Below are positions 17,474-26,467 of a DNA stretch of 64,000 bases, piece by piece. The position numbers and the translations under genes were made by a program. Position 1 is the stretch's first letter. Every line of letters begins with the position of its first letter. The stretch covers positions 487,789-551,788 of the forward strand of contig JAXHMJ010000001.1 in NCBI GenBank assembly GCA_034521575.1, in the 5' to 3' direction. Under the pieces are notes generated by a model. The model saw only the letters and a program-made list of their open reading frames with translations, did no database searches and was not told the origin of the DNA. This stretch comes from a candidate division KSB1 bacterium. GTDB taxonomy: Bacteria > Zhuqueibacterota > Zhuqueibacteria > Residuimicrobiales > Krinioviventaceae.

Positions 17474-17737
17474 TCATGCATCGAGCGCGCCTGCTGCTCT
17501 GAGTAAATCCGTTTCGAATTGTTTGGCTTCGGCCTGGACTTGATTTTGTATTCCCTCCCACATTGTCTGAAATTCCCTGAGGTTTTTGGGATCGTTCTTT
17601 TTGATCCATTCCTCAATCGGCAGAAATTTCTGCAGTACTTTTAGAGTGAACATGTGGATCGGATCGTTTGAGGCTTTGCGGACATATTCGAGCAAAGCAT
17701 CCTTTTGTTCTCCGCTTAAATCTGATGGATCGAACAT
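17474..17737 (-). CDS. Small helical phage-type protein (87 aa)
   Basis: An acidic and helical product (MFDPSDLSGEQKDALLEYVR) with a coiled-coil-prone C-terminal half. Its ATG directly follows the upstream stop codon and its stop overlaps a possible downstream start, so it is part of a tight operon. It looks like a small structural or chaperone protein. The function is unknown. Confidence 0.55.
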   Translation of the reverse strand: MFDPSDLSGEQKDALLEYVRKASNDPIHMFTLKVLQKFLPIEEWIKKNDPKNLREFQTMWEGIQNQVQAEAKQFETDLLRAAGALDA

Positions 17738-18244
17738 TTATTCGGTCTCCGGTTTAAAACAATCCATTGAAATGTCAGGATATTGTGATTCCATGGCGTC
17801 GATGTCATTCGGGACATCAGGAGAATTTGAATAGAACCCCTCGCCGAAAACACTGGTGCCGTACCTGAGATTGTGGCGTTCCGGCAAGTCGCCGGAGTAG
17901 AGTCCCGTGCTGAATTTTGATTGCCCGTATTTGTTGTTTTTGGAAAATTGACTTTTAAACTCGCACGTACCTGATCGTTGTTTGCCGCGTTTTATTGCTT
18001 CATGGCGAAACCGTTCCTTGTCCGCGGATGAAATATTGTTCGTATTGTTTGTGGCCGCCTTGAGATGAACCCTTTGGAGCTGCTGGCGTTGGGTTTTGGG
18101 ATTCGCGCCGGCCTGCACGCCATGTTTGATTTGCAGGCTGCCGTGGCTGCGTTGAAATGTGATCGCGTCCGGCTGGCCGCGCCTGACTGTTCCTGATATT
18201 CTCAGTCCTGCAAAGATTAGTTTGTCATCCAGGTCTGTGGACAT
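17738..18244 (-). CDS. Phage-type protein, distant member of the MAKV family (168 aa)
   Basis: The first 70 residues contain the same elements as the MAKV proteins in the same order: SGTVRRG, TFQRSHGSLQIK, a NPKT block and repeated R/Q residues (ANPKTQRQQLQRV). The remainder is polar. It immediately precedes the 87-residue gene with no gap. It is probably a structural or accessory protein of the island. The family link is weak and made by eye. Confidence 0.5.
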   Translation of the reverse strand: MSTDLDDKLIFAGLRISGTVRRGQPDAITFQRSHGSLQIKHGVQAGANPKTQRQQLQRVHLKAATNNTNNISSADKERFRHEAIKRGKQRSGTCEFKSQFSKNNKYGQSKFSTGLYSGDLPERHNLRYGTSVFGEGFYSNSPDVPNDIDAMESQYPDISMDCFKPETE

Positions 18245-18394
18245 TGTCTTTAGAAATTCCTTTTTCTTTCTGTGCTTGCTGCGCGCGCGTTGATCTTATC
18301 GCGCGCCGCTCTTTTGTTACTCTCGCACCGCTGTCTCAATTTTAATGAACCGCTACATAAATTATGAATATTATCTCGGTGGCGGACTTTTGGG

Positions 18395-19132
18395 CTACAG
18401 CGGATAGAAAAAATATGGCGGCCATTCACCGATTATATTGTATCCGTTGCTCAGGGATTCATCAATGTAAGCAGCATGTTCTTCATTAAAGCAAGAAAAG
18501 CAGCTATTGAGTTTCACATCATAGGTTCCTGAAATGCGCTGTATGGTAGATCCCGAGTCATTGAAAATCAAAGTGCTTGACCGCATATTGATTCTAAATT
18601 TTGAATAGAAACTGGTCCCCGTACAGGCAGAAAGCGGAGCGCTGTTATCTGCTTCTATGAAAGAAAAGAATAGAGATACACTCGTGTACCAGTTATTCGA
18701 ATAAAGATGACCGAAAAACATAGAAGAGGATAAATCGAAATATACAGTATTGTCACCGGCGATAACCGGTTCAATGATACCGCGAATGTGGCAGCCTATG
18801 AATCTATAATGCACAGAACGATTTATAGCGTCGTTGAATTTGATAAGCGGGTGTGCGTTTTCCGAAAGCTGAAACGAGCAATTGCGGGCGTGGACATCAC
18901 AATAGCCCGTATCAAACAAAGCAGGCAGCGTGGAGGAACTGCCGTAGACCTTGCAATTGACCAGATGAACGGAAAGCTCCCGAGAGCTGGTGATTACAGA
19001 CGCATCCGTGAATTTAAAGAGAATGTTTGACATTCTCAGATTGGAGGCGCCGGTGTTATCAATACAATGGCCGCTGGCGGGTTGAATTTGAGCAACGGGA
19101 TCAATGGCGCTCTCGTAATCCTGCATGATCAT
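18395..19132 (-). CDS. Tail-spike-like parallel beta-helix protein, C-terminal part
   Basis: 245 residues of short repeating strands with Asn/Cys turns (VHARNCSFQLSENAH, YRFIGCHIRGIIE), typical of pectate-lyase-like beta-helices in phage spikes and fibres. In this frame the sequence is open upstream of the first Met and continues the protein encoded at 19129-19524 (EYVDIVGASMIM reads on from VYPGIYTE). The two are almost certainly one gene broken by a missing base in the AAAA at about 19166-19169. It probably binds or degrades host surface glycans. Confidence 0.7.
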   Translation of the reverse strand: MIMQDYESAIDPVAQIQPASGHCIDNTGASNLRMSNILFKFTDASVITSSRELSVHLVNCKVYGSSSTLPALFDTGYCDVHARNCSFQLSENAHPLIKFNDAINRSVHYRFIGCHIRGIIEPVIAGDNTVYFDLSSSMFFGHLYSNNWYTSVSLFFSFIEADNSAPLSACTGTSFYSKFRINMRSSTLIFNDSGSTIQRISGTYDVKLNSCFSCFNEEHAAYIDESLSNGYNIIGEWPPYFFYPL

Positions 19133-19524
19133 GGACGCGCCGACGATATCGACATATTCTTGGGCGAGATATTTTCGGTGTAAATGCCGGGATACACCAG
19201 GATTGTGTAGCGTTTATCGGGACTGGCGTCTGTGATCGAATCGATGGCATCCTGTATGGATTCGAACTGGCCATTGTCTTTTGCCACGGTCACGATTCTG
19301 GAGGGGGTGATCGGTTTGCCGTCCGCACTGACAACGTCCACAAGACGGGTGGTGAGATCACTGCAATTTCCCTGTGGATCCGTACCGATCGCGGCGGTCA
19401 TGTCACGGATAAAGGCGCGGACATTGTTCATATGTGCGGCATCGTAAGTATCAACATATTGCTGAACATCCGGCAGGTTTGCTGAATTTGCAATTTGTTC
19501 GGGGTATGGACTGTCAACGGGCAT
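19129..19524 (-). CDS. Tail-spike-like beta-helix protein, N-terminal part
   Basis: It starts MPVDSPYPEQIANSAN with AAGGAG upstream (a longer reading from 19620 lacks a ribosome site). The helical head of about 70 residues precedes the classic entry to a right-handed beta-helix, VAKDNGQFESIQDAIDSI and LVYPGIYTEN. The frame then ends within 20 residues, while the -1 frame continues the helix into 18395-19132. The whole gene would be 18395-19524, about 375 residues. Confidence 0.7.
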   Translation of the reverse strand: MPVDSPYPEQIANSANLPDVQQYVDTYDAAHMNNVRAFIRDMTAAIGTDPQGNCSDLTTRLVDVVSADGKPITPSRIVTVAKDNGQFESIQDAIDSITDASPDKRYTILVYPGIYTENISPKNMSISSARP

Positions 19525-19535
19525 TAGAATACTCC

Positions 19536-19757
19536 TTAAAAATGGTTGGTATGAGATTTTATGATATAGACCAGAATACCCGCAACAGTGGGCAGCAGAA
19601 TCAACAGGATTTTGATGCATGTTCTTCTGAAACGGGTATTGCGGTCAACATGGACATAGAGACCTGAGAGCGGATTGTCAGGATTGCCGAACAGACAATC
19701 ATAGATTTGCTGAACCTGTTCCGCCATCTTGTCAATTGTTTCATTTGTATCAGGCAT
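19536..19757 (-). CDS. Small membrane protein, holin/Rz-like topology (73 aa)
   Basis: A polar helical N-terminus (MPDTNETIDKMAEQVQQIYD) is followed by a basic stretch and one C-terminal membrane helix (ILLILLPTVAGILVYII). It overlaps the end of the gene at 19750-20106. Single-helix proteins with this layout occur in phage lysis and tail modules. No specific family recognised. Confidence 0.5.
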   Translation of the reverse strand: MPDTNETIDKMAEQVQQIYDCLFGNPDNPLSGLYVHVDRNTRFRRTCIKILLILLPTVAGILVYIIKSHTNHF

Positions 19758-20106
19758 TTAATCGATTCCGGGAATTGATTTCATGGAATTTGGATTGAAT
19801 AATGGCGTCGAGATGATAATCTTTCGGATCCAAACCGGCGTTTGTGAGAACATCCTGCAGAATTTTGTCTGTGATTTGCTTTTCTTCCTGATGGTTGCAG
19901 GGTTGCTGATAATAACCGTCCAGTTTACCGGATTTGACCAGAAAAACGGTTCGGGTGACCTGGTTGTCCAGCCACACATCAAGCGCGGTGTTCAGGTTGA
20001 CGTTGGCAAAATCATGAAAGATGTGTGAGCATTTGCGAATGTAATATGTAGCGGCAATCATGAAAATGATGGCGATAAACAAGAAAACGAATAACAGTTC
20101 TAACAT
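19750..20106 (-). CDS. Membrane-anchored small protein (118 aa)
   Basis: One N-terminal membrane helix (LLFVFLFIAIIFMIAATYYI) is followed by a soluble, charged domain. Its start overlaps the stop of the phospholipase D-like gene by seven bases and its end overlaps the next gene, so all three are likely co-translated. The function is unknown. Confidence 0.55.
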   Translation of the reverse strand: MLELLFVFLFIAIIFMIAATYYIRKCSHIFHDFANVNLNTALDVWLDNQVTRTVFLVKSGKLDGYYQQPCNHQEEKQITDKILQDVLTNAGLDPKDYHLDAIIQSKFHEINSRNRLNA

Positions 20107-20645
20107 TTGACCGGATCTCCTATTTTACCTTTGATGAGTTGACGAGATTTCCACAGGCGTTCGAATTGCTGCCTATAGTCATGATTTACGGGCTCTGACA
20201 GGGTTAAAATTGACGTTTCGAAATTGCTGCGGGCGGCACGGCGGCTGAAATTGTGTGACCCTACCACGGAAATATTATCATCGATCAGGACCAGTTTGGC
20301 GTGCAAACGCGTGCTTTTGCCGGCAAAGGCCACTTTGAAATTTTCCTGTTTGAAAAATTTGGCGATGAATTCGTTTGAGAGTCGAAATCGCGGACTGCTG
20401 AAATCGGAATTGAGCAGCATACGAACCTTGACGCCTCTGGCGCAGGCGCGGCGCAGAGCTTTAAAGAAATCATTTACGACATTGTTGGAACGGCCCCGGT
20501 AATAGCGGGCGGTATAGATACAGATATCGATTGAATCCTCTGCGCGGTCGAGGTATTGGGGGAGTATTTGAAAATAATTGGAAATAAGCGGGACTGAGTA
20601 GCTGTGAGGAAGATTGTTGAGCGTGTTCTGCGGAATTTTCGCCAT
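20100..20645 (-). CDS. Phospholipase D-like protein with a single HKD motif
   Basis: A 181-residue PLD-superfamily protein. One catalytic HxK(x)4D motif is seen as LHAKLVLIDDNISVVGSHNF, preceded by the usual N-terminal strand (SIDICIYTARYYRG). One-HKD members such as Nuc and BfiL act as dimers on DNA or phosphodiesters. ATG with AAAGGA upstream. The first 65 residues are duplicated as a fragment at 24039-24284. In a phage-like setting it could be a nuclease or an exclusion effector; substrate unknown. Confidence 0.8.
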   Translation of the reverse strand: MAKIPQNTLNNLPHSYSVPLISNYFQILPQYLDRAEDSIDICIYTARYYRGRSNNVVNDFFKALRRACARGVKVRMLLNSDFSSPRFRLSNEFIAKFFKQENFKVAFAGKSTRLHAKLVLIDDNISVVGSHNFSRRAARSNFETSILTLSEPVNHDYRQQFERLWKSRQLIKGKIGDPVKC

Positions 20646-20680
20646 ACATTAGATCCTTTCGACCGTGTTCATTCACCCTT

Positions 20681-20715
20681 TTAAAAAACCGGCCGTGGGA
20701 TTAAGCGGCCGGTTT
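20681..20715 (-). terminator. Intrinsic terminator after the MAKV gene
   Basis: On the minus strand AAACCGGCCG and CGGCCGGTTT form a perfect 10-bp stem with a 10-base loop, followed by a run of T (TTTTTT, reading plus-strand 20690 to 20683). It ends the transcript of the 20754-21062 gene. A degenerate copy lies in the duplicated block near 24320-24350. Confidence 0.8.
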
Positions 20716-20753
20716 CAGCGGAGCGCTATGGTGAGGCGTTGAGATGGGACTCG

Positions 20754-21062
20754 TCAAGGCATCGTCGGCACGCCGCCCTGGTCCAGATACTGCTGGACGT
20801 AAAAGTTATAACCGGACATTACCAGGCCCAGGCCTCTGGCGCGGGCATTCCAGTTATCTTTTTCCCCGGACGACATTCCCTGCCATACCGTCACAGCAGA
20901 GCTGAAAGCTGTCCGCTGAGTGGTCTGGCCGGTGGATTTCGGATTGTACGGCGAAACACGGGTTCGCACGTAGTTGCGGCCTTTCCACTTGGAAAAGGTG
21001 AACGCCTTGCCGATGGTTCCGGACGCATCCAGGGAGAACAGAGGTGCTGTTACTTTGGCCAT
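20754..21062 (-). CDS. Phage-associated protein of the MAKVxAPLFSL family (102 aa)
   Basis: The best-preserved member of the family. Its pattern is MAKVTAPLFSLDASGTIGKA, FSKWKGRNYVRTRVSPYNPK, and a helical segment with TVWQGMSSGEKDNWNARA. ATG with AGGAAA upstream and an intrinsic terminator downstream. Widespread in prophage-like regions; role unproven. It was duplicated together with its upstream region (see 24390-24703). Confidence 0.7.
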   Translation of the reverse strand: MAKVTAPLFSLDASGTIGKAFTFSKWKGRNYVRTRVSPYNPKSTGQTTQRTAFSSAVTVWQGMSSGEKDNWNARARGLGLVMSGYNFYVQQYLDQGGVPTMP

Positions 21063-21505
21063 GTCAATTTCCTGACTTTAATTAGGTGCACTGTGATTTA
21101 CAGGGAAAGTATAAAAGAAACGGAATGAAATCGCAAGGGAAAATGAAACAGAAAGAAACGAGGTGTTACAGAAAATAAGGGTAAGTTTAGGGAAAACAGG
21201 GGAAATGGATACAGAATTGTAACTTTGGTGAGATACTGCGCGGTCCGGGTGTTCGACTGGAGGTGGAATCTGCTGTTATTATACGCGCCGGGGTGAAAAC
21301 CCGACGCGATCCTGAAAACAACCTCCTTTTTCCGTTTATCATTACATTTGAAGCGCTAAACAATCTATTTAGAGCCCGAGAGCGATAAAAAATTTATTTG
21401 ATAAAAGCAATGATTTTTATTGATTTTATAAATAATTTTGAATAGTTTCTTTTGAATGCTAATAAGAAACTGTATACTCACTGGTTGGGCGAAAGGAAGA
21501 ATGAT
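21063..21505 (+). promoter_or_regulatory. Duplicated leader/promoter segment in front of the histidine kinase, copy 1
   Basis: A 443-base noncoding stretch, largely repeated at 24704-25149. Near its end it has a -10-like TATACT at 21473-21478 with TTTGAA/TTGAAT 15-16 bases upstream, in both copies. The kinase Shine-Dalgarno (AAGGAAG) follows. An in-frame ATG at 21452 lies upstream of this -10, so the kinase start is placed at 21506. Confidence 0.55.
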
Positions 21506-23866
21506 ATGAGCACGAATCAAACGCCGGACAGCGAGACGGAGCAGAGCCAGGATGCAAGGCGCGAGGAAGCCGGCATGTCGGATTTTCTGCGAATTTCGGA
21601 AAGCCACTATCGCAGACTCTTCGAGTCTGCCAAGGACGGTATTCTGATCCTCGACGCCGAGACCGGGATGATCACGGATGCCAATCCGTATCTATTGGAA
21701 TTGCTGGGCTACTCGCGCGAAGATTTGGTCCAGAAGAAAGTCTGGGAGATCGGTTTCCTCGCGGATGTTGTCGCCAACGAGGCTAACTTTTCCGAGCTAC
21801 AGCAGAAGGAATTCATCCGGTACGATGACCTGGCGCTGGAGGGCCGCGACGGAAAGCGGCATGAGGTGGAGTTCATCAGCACTACCTATCTGGAACGCGG
21901 CCAGAAGGTCATGCAGTGCAACATCCGAGAAATTTCTGAACGAAAGAAAGCAGAAAGAGTAGAGCGGGAATCCGCACTGATGATCCAACGGATTATCAAT
22001 GCAATACCCGCTCGTGTTTTCTGGAAGGACAAGGATCTTGTCATCCTGGGCTGCAATGCGGCATTCGCCCATGATGCGGGTTTCGCCGATCCCGCGGACA
22101 TTATCGGAAAAGACGACTTCCAGATGGGATGGCGCGAGCAGGCGGAAAAGTATCGCGCCGATGATAGAGCCGTCATCGAAAGTGGTTGCGCCAAGCTGCT
22201 CGTCGAGGAAACCCAGACGACCCCGGCCGGGGACACCATCACGCTGCTGACAAACAAATTGCCGCTGCTCAATGAGGACGGTGAGATCGTTGGTGTGATC
22301 GGAACGTATATGGACATCACGGCCCTCAAGCAGTCCCAGGAATCCCGCGACCTGTTGGCGATTGCGGTGGAGCAGGCGGCGGAGGCGATCATCATCACGG
22401 ATCAGACGGGCAGCATTGTCTATGTGAATCCGGTCTTCGAGACGATTACCGGCTATACCCGTGAAGATGCCATCGGCCGGAACCCGCGAATTCTCAAGAG
22501 CGGCAAACACGACGAAGAGTTCTACCGCCGGATGTGGGCGGAACTGACCGCCGGGCGCGTGTTTCGATGCCGCATGATCAACAAGCGAAAGGACGGCACC
22601 CTCTACAAGGAAGAGTCCACGATCTCACCCGTGCAAAATACGACGGGCAATATCACGCATTATGTCGCCGTGAAACGCGATCTCTCGCACGAAACACATC
22701 TTGAAGAACAACTCCATCAAGCCCAGAAGATGGAGTCGGTGGGCCGATTGGCGGGGGGCGTGGCGCATGACTTTAACAATTTGCTCATGGGCATCATGGG
22801 ATACGCCGAGATGTGCAAGGAGGAAATTGAGCCGAACCATGCGATCAGGGGGTGGCTCGACGAAATAAGCTTGTGCTCCGAGAGGTCGGCTGAAATCACC
22901 CGGCAACTTTTAGCCTTTGCCCGGAAACAGGCTATTGAGCCCAAGGTCGTGAACCTCAATGATTCCGTGGAGAGCATGCTCAAGCTGTTGCGGCGGCTCA
23001 TCGGTGAGGACATTAATTTGGCCTGGCGGCCCGGCAAGGGCACGGGTTCGGTACTGATCGATCCGGCGCAGATTGACCAGATCCTTGCCAACCTGTGCGT
23101 CAATGCTCGTGACGCCATTTCCGGCGTCGGTGAGATCGTCATCGAGACCGAAAAGGCTCACATTGATGCAGAATTTTGCGCAAGCCATCCGGATGCCATT
23201 CCAGGAGAGTATGTCTGTCTCTCGGTCAGCGACAATGGCTGCGGAATGAAAGAGGAGGATCTGGCGCAGGTGTTCGAGCCGTTCTTCACGACGAAGGGGG
23301 TCGGCAAGGGAACGGGTCTGGGATTGTCCACCGTCTATGGTATCGCCAAGCAGAACTTTGGATCCGTAGACGTCTACAGCGAACCAGGCAAGGGCTCGAC
23401 ATTCAGGGTCTATTTGCAAGAGGTTGAGGCAGAGGTCGTGAAAACAACCGTTACCAGCAAGGCGGAAGCACCCAGAGGACGAGGGGAGACCATCCTGTTG
23501 GTGGAGGACGAGAAATCGCTGCGCGTGACCTGTGGCCTGTTCCTGGAAACCCTCGGGTATCACGTCGTCGTCGCGGAGACACCGGCCGAAGCCTTGAAAC
23601 TGACAGCCCAGCATCCGGGGGCCATTCATCTGTTGTTGACCGACGTGGTCATGCCCGGAATGGATGGACGCCAACTGGCGAAAAGAATCACTGTGGCCAA
23701 GCCAGGCGTCGAGGTGCTGTTCATGTCCGGTTACACATCTGATGTGATAAGCAGACGCGGTGTAATTGACGAAGGCATGCATTTCATGTCCAAGCCGTTC
23801 ACGCGCGATGACCTCGCTCGCAAAGTGCGAGAGTTGCTCGATGCCTCATCCGTACAAACGACATAG
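21506..23866 (+). CDS. Hybrid sensor histidine kinase: PAS domains, HisKA/HATPase, receiver
   Basis: A 786-residue soluble hybrid kinase. It has three PAS modules (about 25-145, 150-275 and 280-400; the first begins [18 protein letters not shown]). The H-box GGVAHDFNN has the phosphorylatable His421. N-box [14 protein letters not shown], then DNGCGM and [11 protein letters not shown] form the ATP lid and G boxes. A C-terminal receiver has the acceptor Asp713 in [11 protein letters not shown]. No membrane helix, so it senses a cytoplasmic signal. It reads against all neighbouring phage-like genes and has a more GC-rich, proteobacteria-like style. It is therefore cargo inserted in the island; the partner regulator is not in view. 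Confidence 0.92.
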   Translation: MSTNQTPDSETEQSQDARREEAGMSDFLRISESHYRRLFESAKDGILILDAETGMITDANPYLLELLGYSREDLVQKKVWEIGFLADVVANEANFSELQQKEFIRYDDLALEGRDGKRHEVEFISTTYLERGQKVMQCNIREISERKKAERVERESALMIQRIINAIPARVFWKDKDLVILGCNAAFAHDAGFADPADIIGKDDFQMGWREQAEKYRADDRAVIESGCAKLLVEETQTTPAGDTITLLTNKLPLLNEDGEIVGVIGTYMDITALKQSQESRDLLAIAVEQAAEAIIITDQTGSIVYVNPVFETITGYTREDAIGRNPRILKSGKHDEEFYRRMWAELTAGRVFRCRMINKRKDGTLYKEESTISPVQNTTGNITHYVAVKRDLSHETHLEEQLHQAQKMESVGRLAGGVAHDFNNLLMGIMGYAEMCKEEIEPNHAIRGWLDEISLCSERSAEITRQLLAFARKQAIEPKVVNLNDSVESMLKLLRRLIGEDINLAWRPGKGTGSVLIDPAQIDQILANLCVNARDAISGVGEIVIETEKAHIDAEFCASHPDAIPGEYVCLSVSDNGCGMKEEDLAQVFEPFFTTKGVGKGTGLGLSTVYGIAKQNFGSVDVYSEPGKGSTFRVYLQEVEAEVVKTTVTSKAEAPRGRGETILLVEDEKSLRVTCGLFLETLGYHVVVAETPAEALKLTAQHPGAIHLLLTDVVMPGMDGRQLAKRITVAKPGVEVLFMSGYTSDVISRRGVIDEGMHFMSKPFTRDDLARKVRELLDASSVQTT

Positions 23867-23871
23867 CTGCC

Positions 23872-23982
23872 AATCGAGTAGGCGGCTACGGCTATAAGAC
23901 CGGAGTGCGCCTCTCAAACCACCCCGATAAAAAAACATCGGGGCAGGCCGTGCGTACGGGGCTCGTACACGGCGGTTCCCGC
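23872..23982 (-). mobile_element. Remnant of the 3' end of a class C-like group II intron
   Basis: On the minus strand GGAACCGCCGTGTACGAG is followed by CCCGTACGCACGG, the pattern of domain V of bacterial class C group II introns. After a 24-base hairpin insert (CCCCGAT...ATCGGGG, 23922-23943) it continues GTGGTTTGAGAGG and ends CCTACTCGATT, as the 3' domain VI region of such introns does. No reverse transcriptase gene or 5' part is present. It sits right behind the kinase stop codon in the opposite orientation. Recognition is by eye and needs a covariance-model search. Confidence 0.5.
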
Positions 23983-24038
23983 CAGCAGGCGGGCAAGCTA
24001 TTAACCATGAGTCAAGTGTGTTTTGACAGTGTTCTTTC

Positions 24039-24284
24039 TTAAATTGGGCTTGAGCAGGACTTGGATACGACTATTCGTCCATGTTCATCACGCAGAGCTT
24101 TAAAGAAATCATTTACGACATTGTTGGAACGGCCCCGGTAATAGCGGGCGGTGTAGATACAGATATCGATTGAATCCTCTGCGCGGTCGAGGTATTGGGG
24201 GAGTATTTGAAAATAGTTGGAAATCAGCGGGATTGAATAGCTTTGAGGAAGATGGTTGAGCGTGTTCTGCGGAATTTTCGCCAT
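24039..24284 (-). pseudogene. N-terminal fragment of the phospholipase D-like gene
   Basis: The first 65 residues repeat those of the gene at 20100-20645 almost exactly (MAKIPQNTLNHLPQSYSIPL). The sequence then leaves homology and stops after 16 unrelated residues, so the HKD motif is absent. It forms the left edge of the duplicated segment. Confidence 0.75.
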
Positions 24285-24389
24285 ACATTAGATCCTTTCG
24301 ACCGTGTTCATTCACCTTTGAAAAGACCGGCCGGGAGTCAACGGCCGGGTTCAGCGAAGCGCTATGGTGAGGCGTTGAGATGGGACTCG

Positions 24390-24703
24390 TCAAGGCATCG
24401 TCGGCACACCGCCCTGGTCCAGGTACTGCTGGACGTAAAACGTCATAACCGGACATTACCAGGCCCAAGCCTCTGGCGCGGGCATTCCAGTTATCTTTTT
24501 CCCCGGACGACATTCCCTGCCATACCGTTACAGCAGAGCTGAAAGCTGTCCGCTGAGTGGTCTGGCCGGAAGACTTTGGGTTGTACGGCGAAACGCGGGT
24601 TCGCACGTAGTTGCTTGCGGCCTTTCCACTTGGAAAAGGTGAACGCCTTGCCGATGGTTCCGGACGCATCCAGGGAGAACAGAGGTGCTGTTACTTTGGC
24701 CAT
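24390..24703 (-). pseudogene. Frameshifted copy of the MAKV-family gene
   Basis: Near-identical to the gene at 20754-21062 but with a four-base duplication (TTGC, near 24613) after the first 25 codons and a further frame change near 24440. Both ends are otherwise preserved. Unlike most indels in this window, the four-base change looks like real decay of a redundant copy. Confidence 0.75.
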
Positions 24704-25149
24704 GTCAATTTCCTGACTTAAATTAGGTGCACTATGATTTACAGGGAAAGTATAAAAGAAACGGAATGAAATCGCAAGGGAAATTAACAAGAAAAGAAAC
24801 AAGGGGTTACAGAAAAAAAGGTAAGTGATTAAAAAACAATGAAAATTAATAAGGGATTGTAACTTTGGTGGGATATCTGTGAGGACAGGGTGGTCGTTGG
24901 GAAGTGGAACCTCTTTTAATGCGGCACGCCGGGGTGGAAACCCGATGCGATCCTGAAAACAATCCCCTGTTCCCGTTTATCATTGCATTTAAAGTGCTAT
25001 ACGACCTGTTTAGCGCTCGAGAGCTATAAGGAATTTATTTGATAAAAGCAATGATTTTTATTGATTTTATCAATAATTTTGAATAGTTTGTTTTGAATGC
25101 TAATAAGAAACTGTATACTCACTTGTTCGATGAGAGGAGAAATGATACA
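24704..25149 (+). repeat. Duplicated leader/promoter segment, copy 2, in front of the GAF gene
   Basis: It repeats 21063-21505 up to the start codon, with substitutions and small indels. It has the same TATACT (25114-25119) with TTGAAT at 25093-25098, followed by GAGGAG before the GAF start. Similarity ends at the cargo start codons, so different genes sit behind the same expression signal. Confidence 0.65.
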
Positions 25150-25368
25150 ATGAGTGTAGTTCGATCTGCGGAAGCCAAGCTTGCTGCGGTAGTCAGTGGG
25201 GCTCGCGCGATTCTGGAGAAGCAGACCTTCTCCGATTCCGCACGCGCGATCTTCGACCGTTGCTGCGAAATGACTGGGGCAGTCTCAGGCTATGTTGCAC
25301 TTCTGAGTGACGATGGGCATGAGAACGAAGTCTCGTTCTTGAGGCCGGAGGGATGCCGTGTTCAGTAG
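25150..25368 (+). CDS. GAF-domain protein, N-terminal part
   Basis: It starts MSVVRSAEAKLAAVVSG behind a Shine-Dalgarno sequence and enters a GAF domain (TGAVSGYVALLSDDGHENEV). The frame stops at 25368, but the neighbouring frame from 25353 carries the rest. One extra G at about 25340 would give NEV-FLEAGGMPCSVDPELP, the normal GAF sequence, so this is one gene with a single-base deletion (25150-25910, about 253 residues). Confidence 0.75.
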   Translation: MSVVRSAEAKLAAVVSGARAILEKQTFSDSARAIFDRCCEMTGAVSGYVALLSDDGHENEVSFLRPEGCRVQ

Positions 25369-25910
25369 ACCCAGAACTGCCGATGCCCATTCGTGGACTC
25401 CGCGAAACTGCGTATGTGAGCCACAAGCCCGTATACAACAACGATTTCATGAACAGCGAGTGGGTAAAGTACATGCCCGCGGGGCATGTCGTCATGAGAA
25501 ATGTGCTGTTCGCACCACTGAACCTTGATGGGAAGACCGTGGGCATCATGGGCCTGGCCAACAAACCTTCGGACTTCACGGATGCAGACGCTGATATAGC
25601 AGGTGTCTTTGGAGATCTGGCCGCAATCGCCTTGTCCAACAGTCGGCACCTTGACCTTCTCAACGAAAAGAACCACGAGTTGGAGCGTACGCTGTCCGAA
25701 ATCAAGACCTTACGTTCCATCTTGCCGATGTGCTCCCATTGCAGAAAAATTCGAGATGACGAGGGCTTATGGACACGACTCGAAGCGTATGTCTCAAACC
25801 ATACAGGGACTAATTTCAGTCACGGAATGTGCCCCGACTGCATCCGGGAACTGTACCCCGAAAATGCCGACGAGATCATCGAACAACTGAATTCACCCGA
25901 CGAGAAATAG
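25353..25910 (+). CDS. GAF-domain protein, C-terminal part with Cys-rich sensor-output motif
   Basis: It completes the GAF domain (MPCSVDPELPMPIRGLRE, VLFAPLNLDGKTVGIMGLAN), then a short coiled coil, then a Cys module: LPMCSHCRKIRDD and, 35 residues on, MCPDC. This CxxC...CPxC tail is common at the ends of bacterial PAS/GAF sensors and receivers and probably binds metal. There is no kinase domain, so it may be a ligand-sensing partner of the hybrid kinase 2 kb upstream (inference). It is cargo in opposite orientation to the phage-like genes. Confidence 0.78.
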   Translation: MPCSVDPELPMPIRGLRETAYVSHKPVYNNDFMNSEWVKYMPAGHVVMRNVLFAPLNLDGKTVGIMGLANKPSDFTDADADIAGVFGDLAAIALSNSRHLDLLNEKNHELERTLSEIKTLRSILPMCSHCRKIRDDEGLWTRLEAYVSNHTGTNFSHGMCPDCIRELYPENADEIIEQLNSPDEK

Positions 25911-25975
25911 CCGCGCCGCTTTGCTCTGCGACCATTCCACGCGGGTGATTCAATGGGTTCGACGGAAGCAAAAAT

Positions 25976-26362
25976 ATGCCTCAAGTTCATTTATTAGATT
26001 CACGTGAAAAAGCATTATCTACAGTGAAGCAAAAAATCTGGCCTGCTCCCGATGATCAAAGCGCGGTTGTTGCAGCCCATTTGATTATTGAGGCCCTACT
26101 TTTCCAATACCTCCAGCAGAATGTCCGAAATCAAGAAAGACTTGAATCTGTTGGTCTTCGATTCTACCAGACACTTAAGCTGTGCAAATGCTTTCGGGAG
26201 GAGTTGGATAATGAAAAATGGTTCTGGTCGACACTTGAAATACTAAACCAGATTCGCAATAGTCTATCTCGTGATATCGAGGTCACCAATTTACCCGAGT
26301 TGATAAACCGCTTATTTATGGCCGCTGGCGATCACATCGATATCTATGCCCCAGGTACGTGA
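25976..26362 (+). CDS. Helical protein, possibly HEPN-like (128 aa)
   Basis: An all-helical 128-residue protein on the cargo strand. The segment ILNQIRNSLSRDIE recalls the R-x4-6-H region of HEPN ribonucleases and DUF4145-type proteins, but the histidine is replaced by Arg/Asp here, so catalytic activity is doubtful. It lies 66 bases after the GAF gene. A strong hairpin follows at 26468-26516. Lifestyle (defence or toxin-like) is only a guess. Confidence 0.5.
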   Translation: MPQVHLLDSREKALSTVKQKIWPAPDDQSAVVAAHLIIEALLFQYLQQNVRNQERLESVGLRFYQTLKLCKCFREELDNEKWFWSTLEILNQIRNSLSRDIEVTNLPELINRLFMAAGDHIDIYAPGT

Positions 26363-26467
26363 CCCAAAGGAAAGGGAAGACAATAGGCTTAAGGTTTTTC
26401 TTGTTATTCTTTGTGGGGTAGTTCGCAAGTTACAGGATGCGAAGGCAGAAATCTGAAGCATCGAACC

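Noticed and set aside
21452..21505. Upstream ATG giving the peptide MNANKKLYTH as the start of the kinase (and of the GAF protein at 25093)
   Set aside because: The predicted -10 box lies inside this stretch and good Shine-Dalgarno sequences precede the later ATGs.
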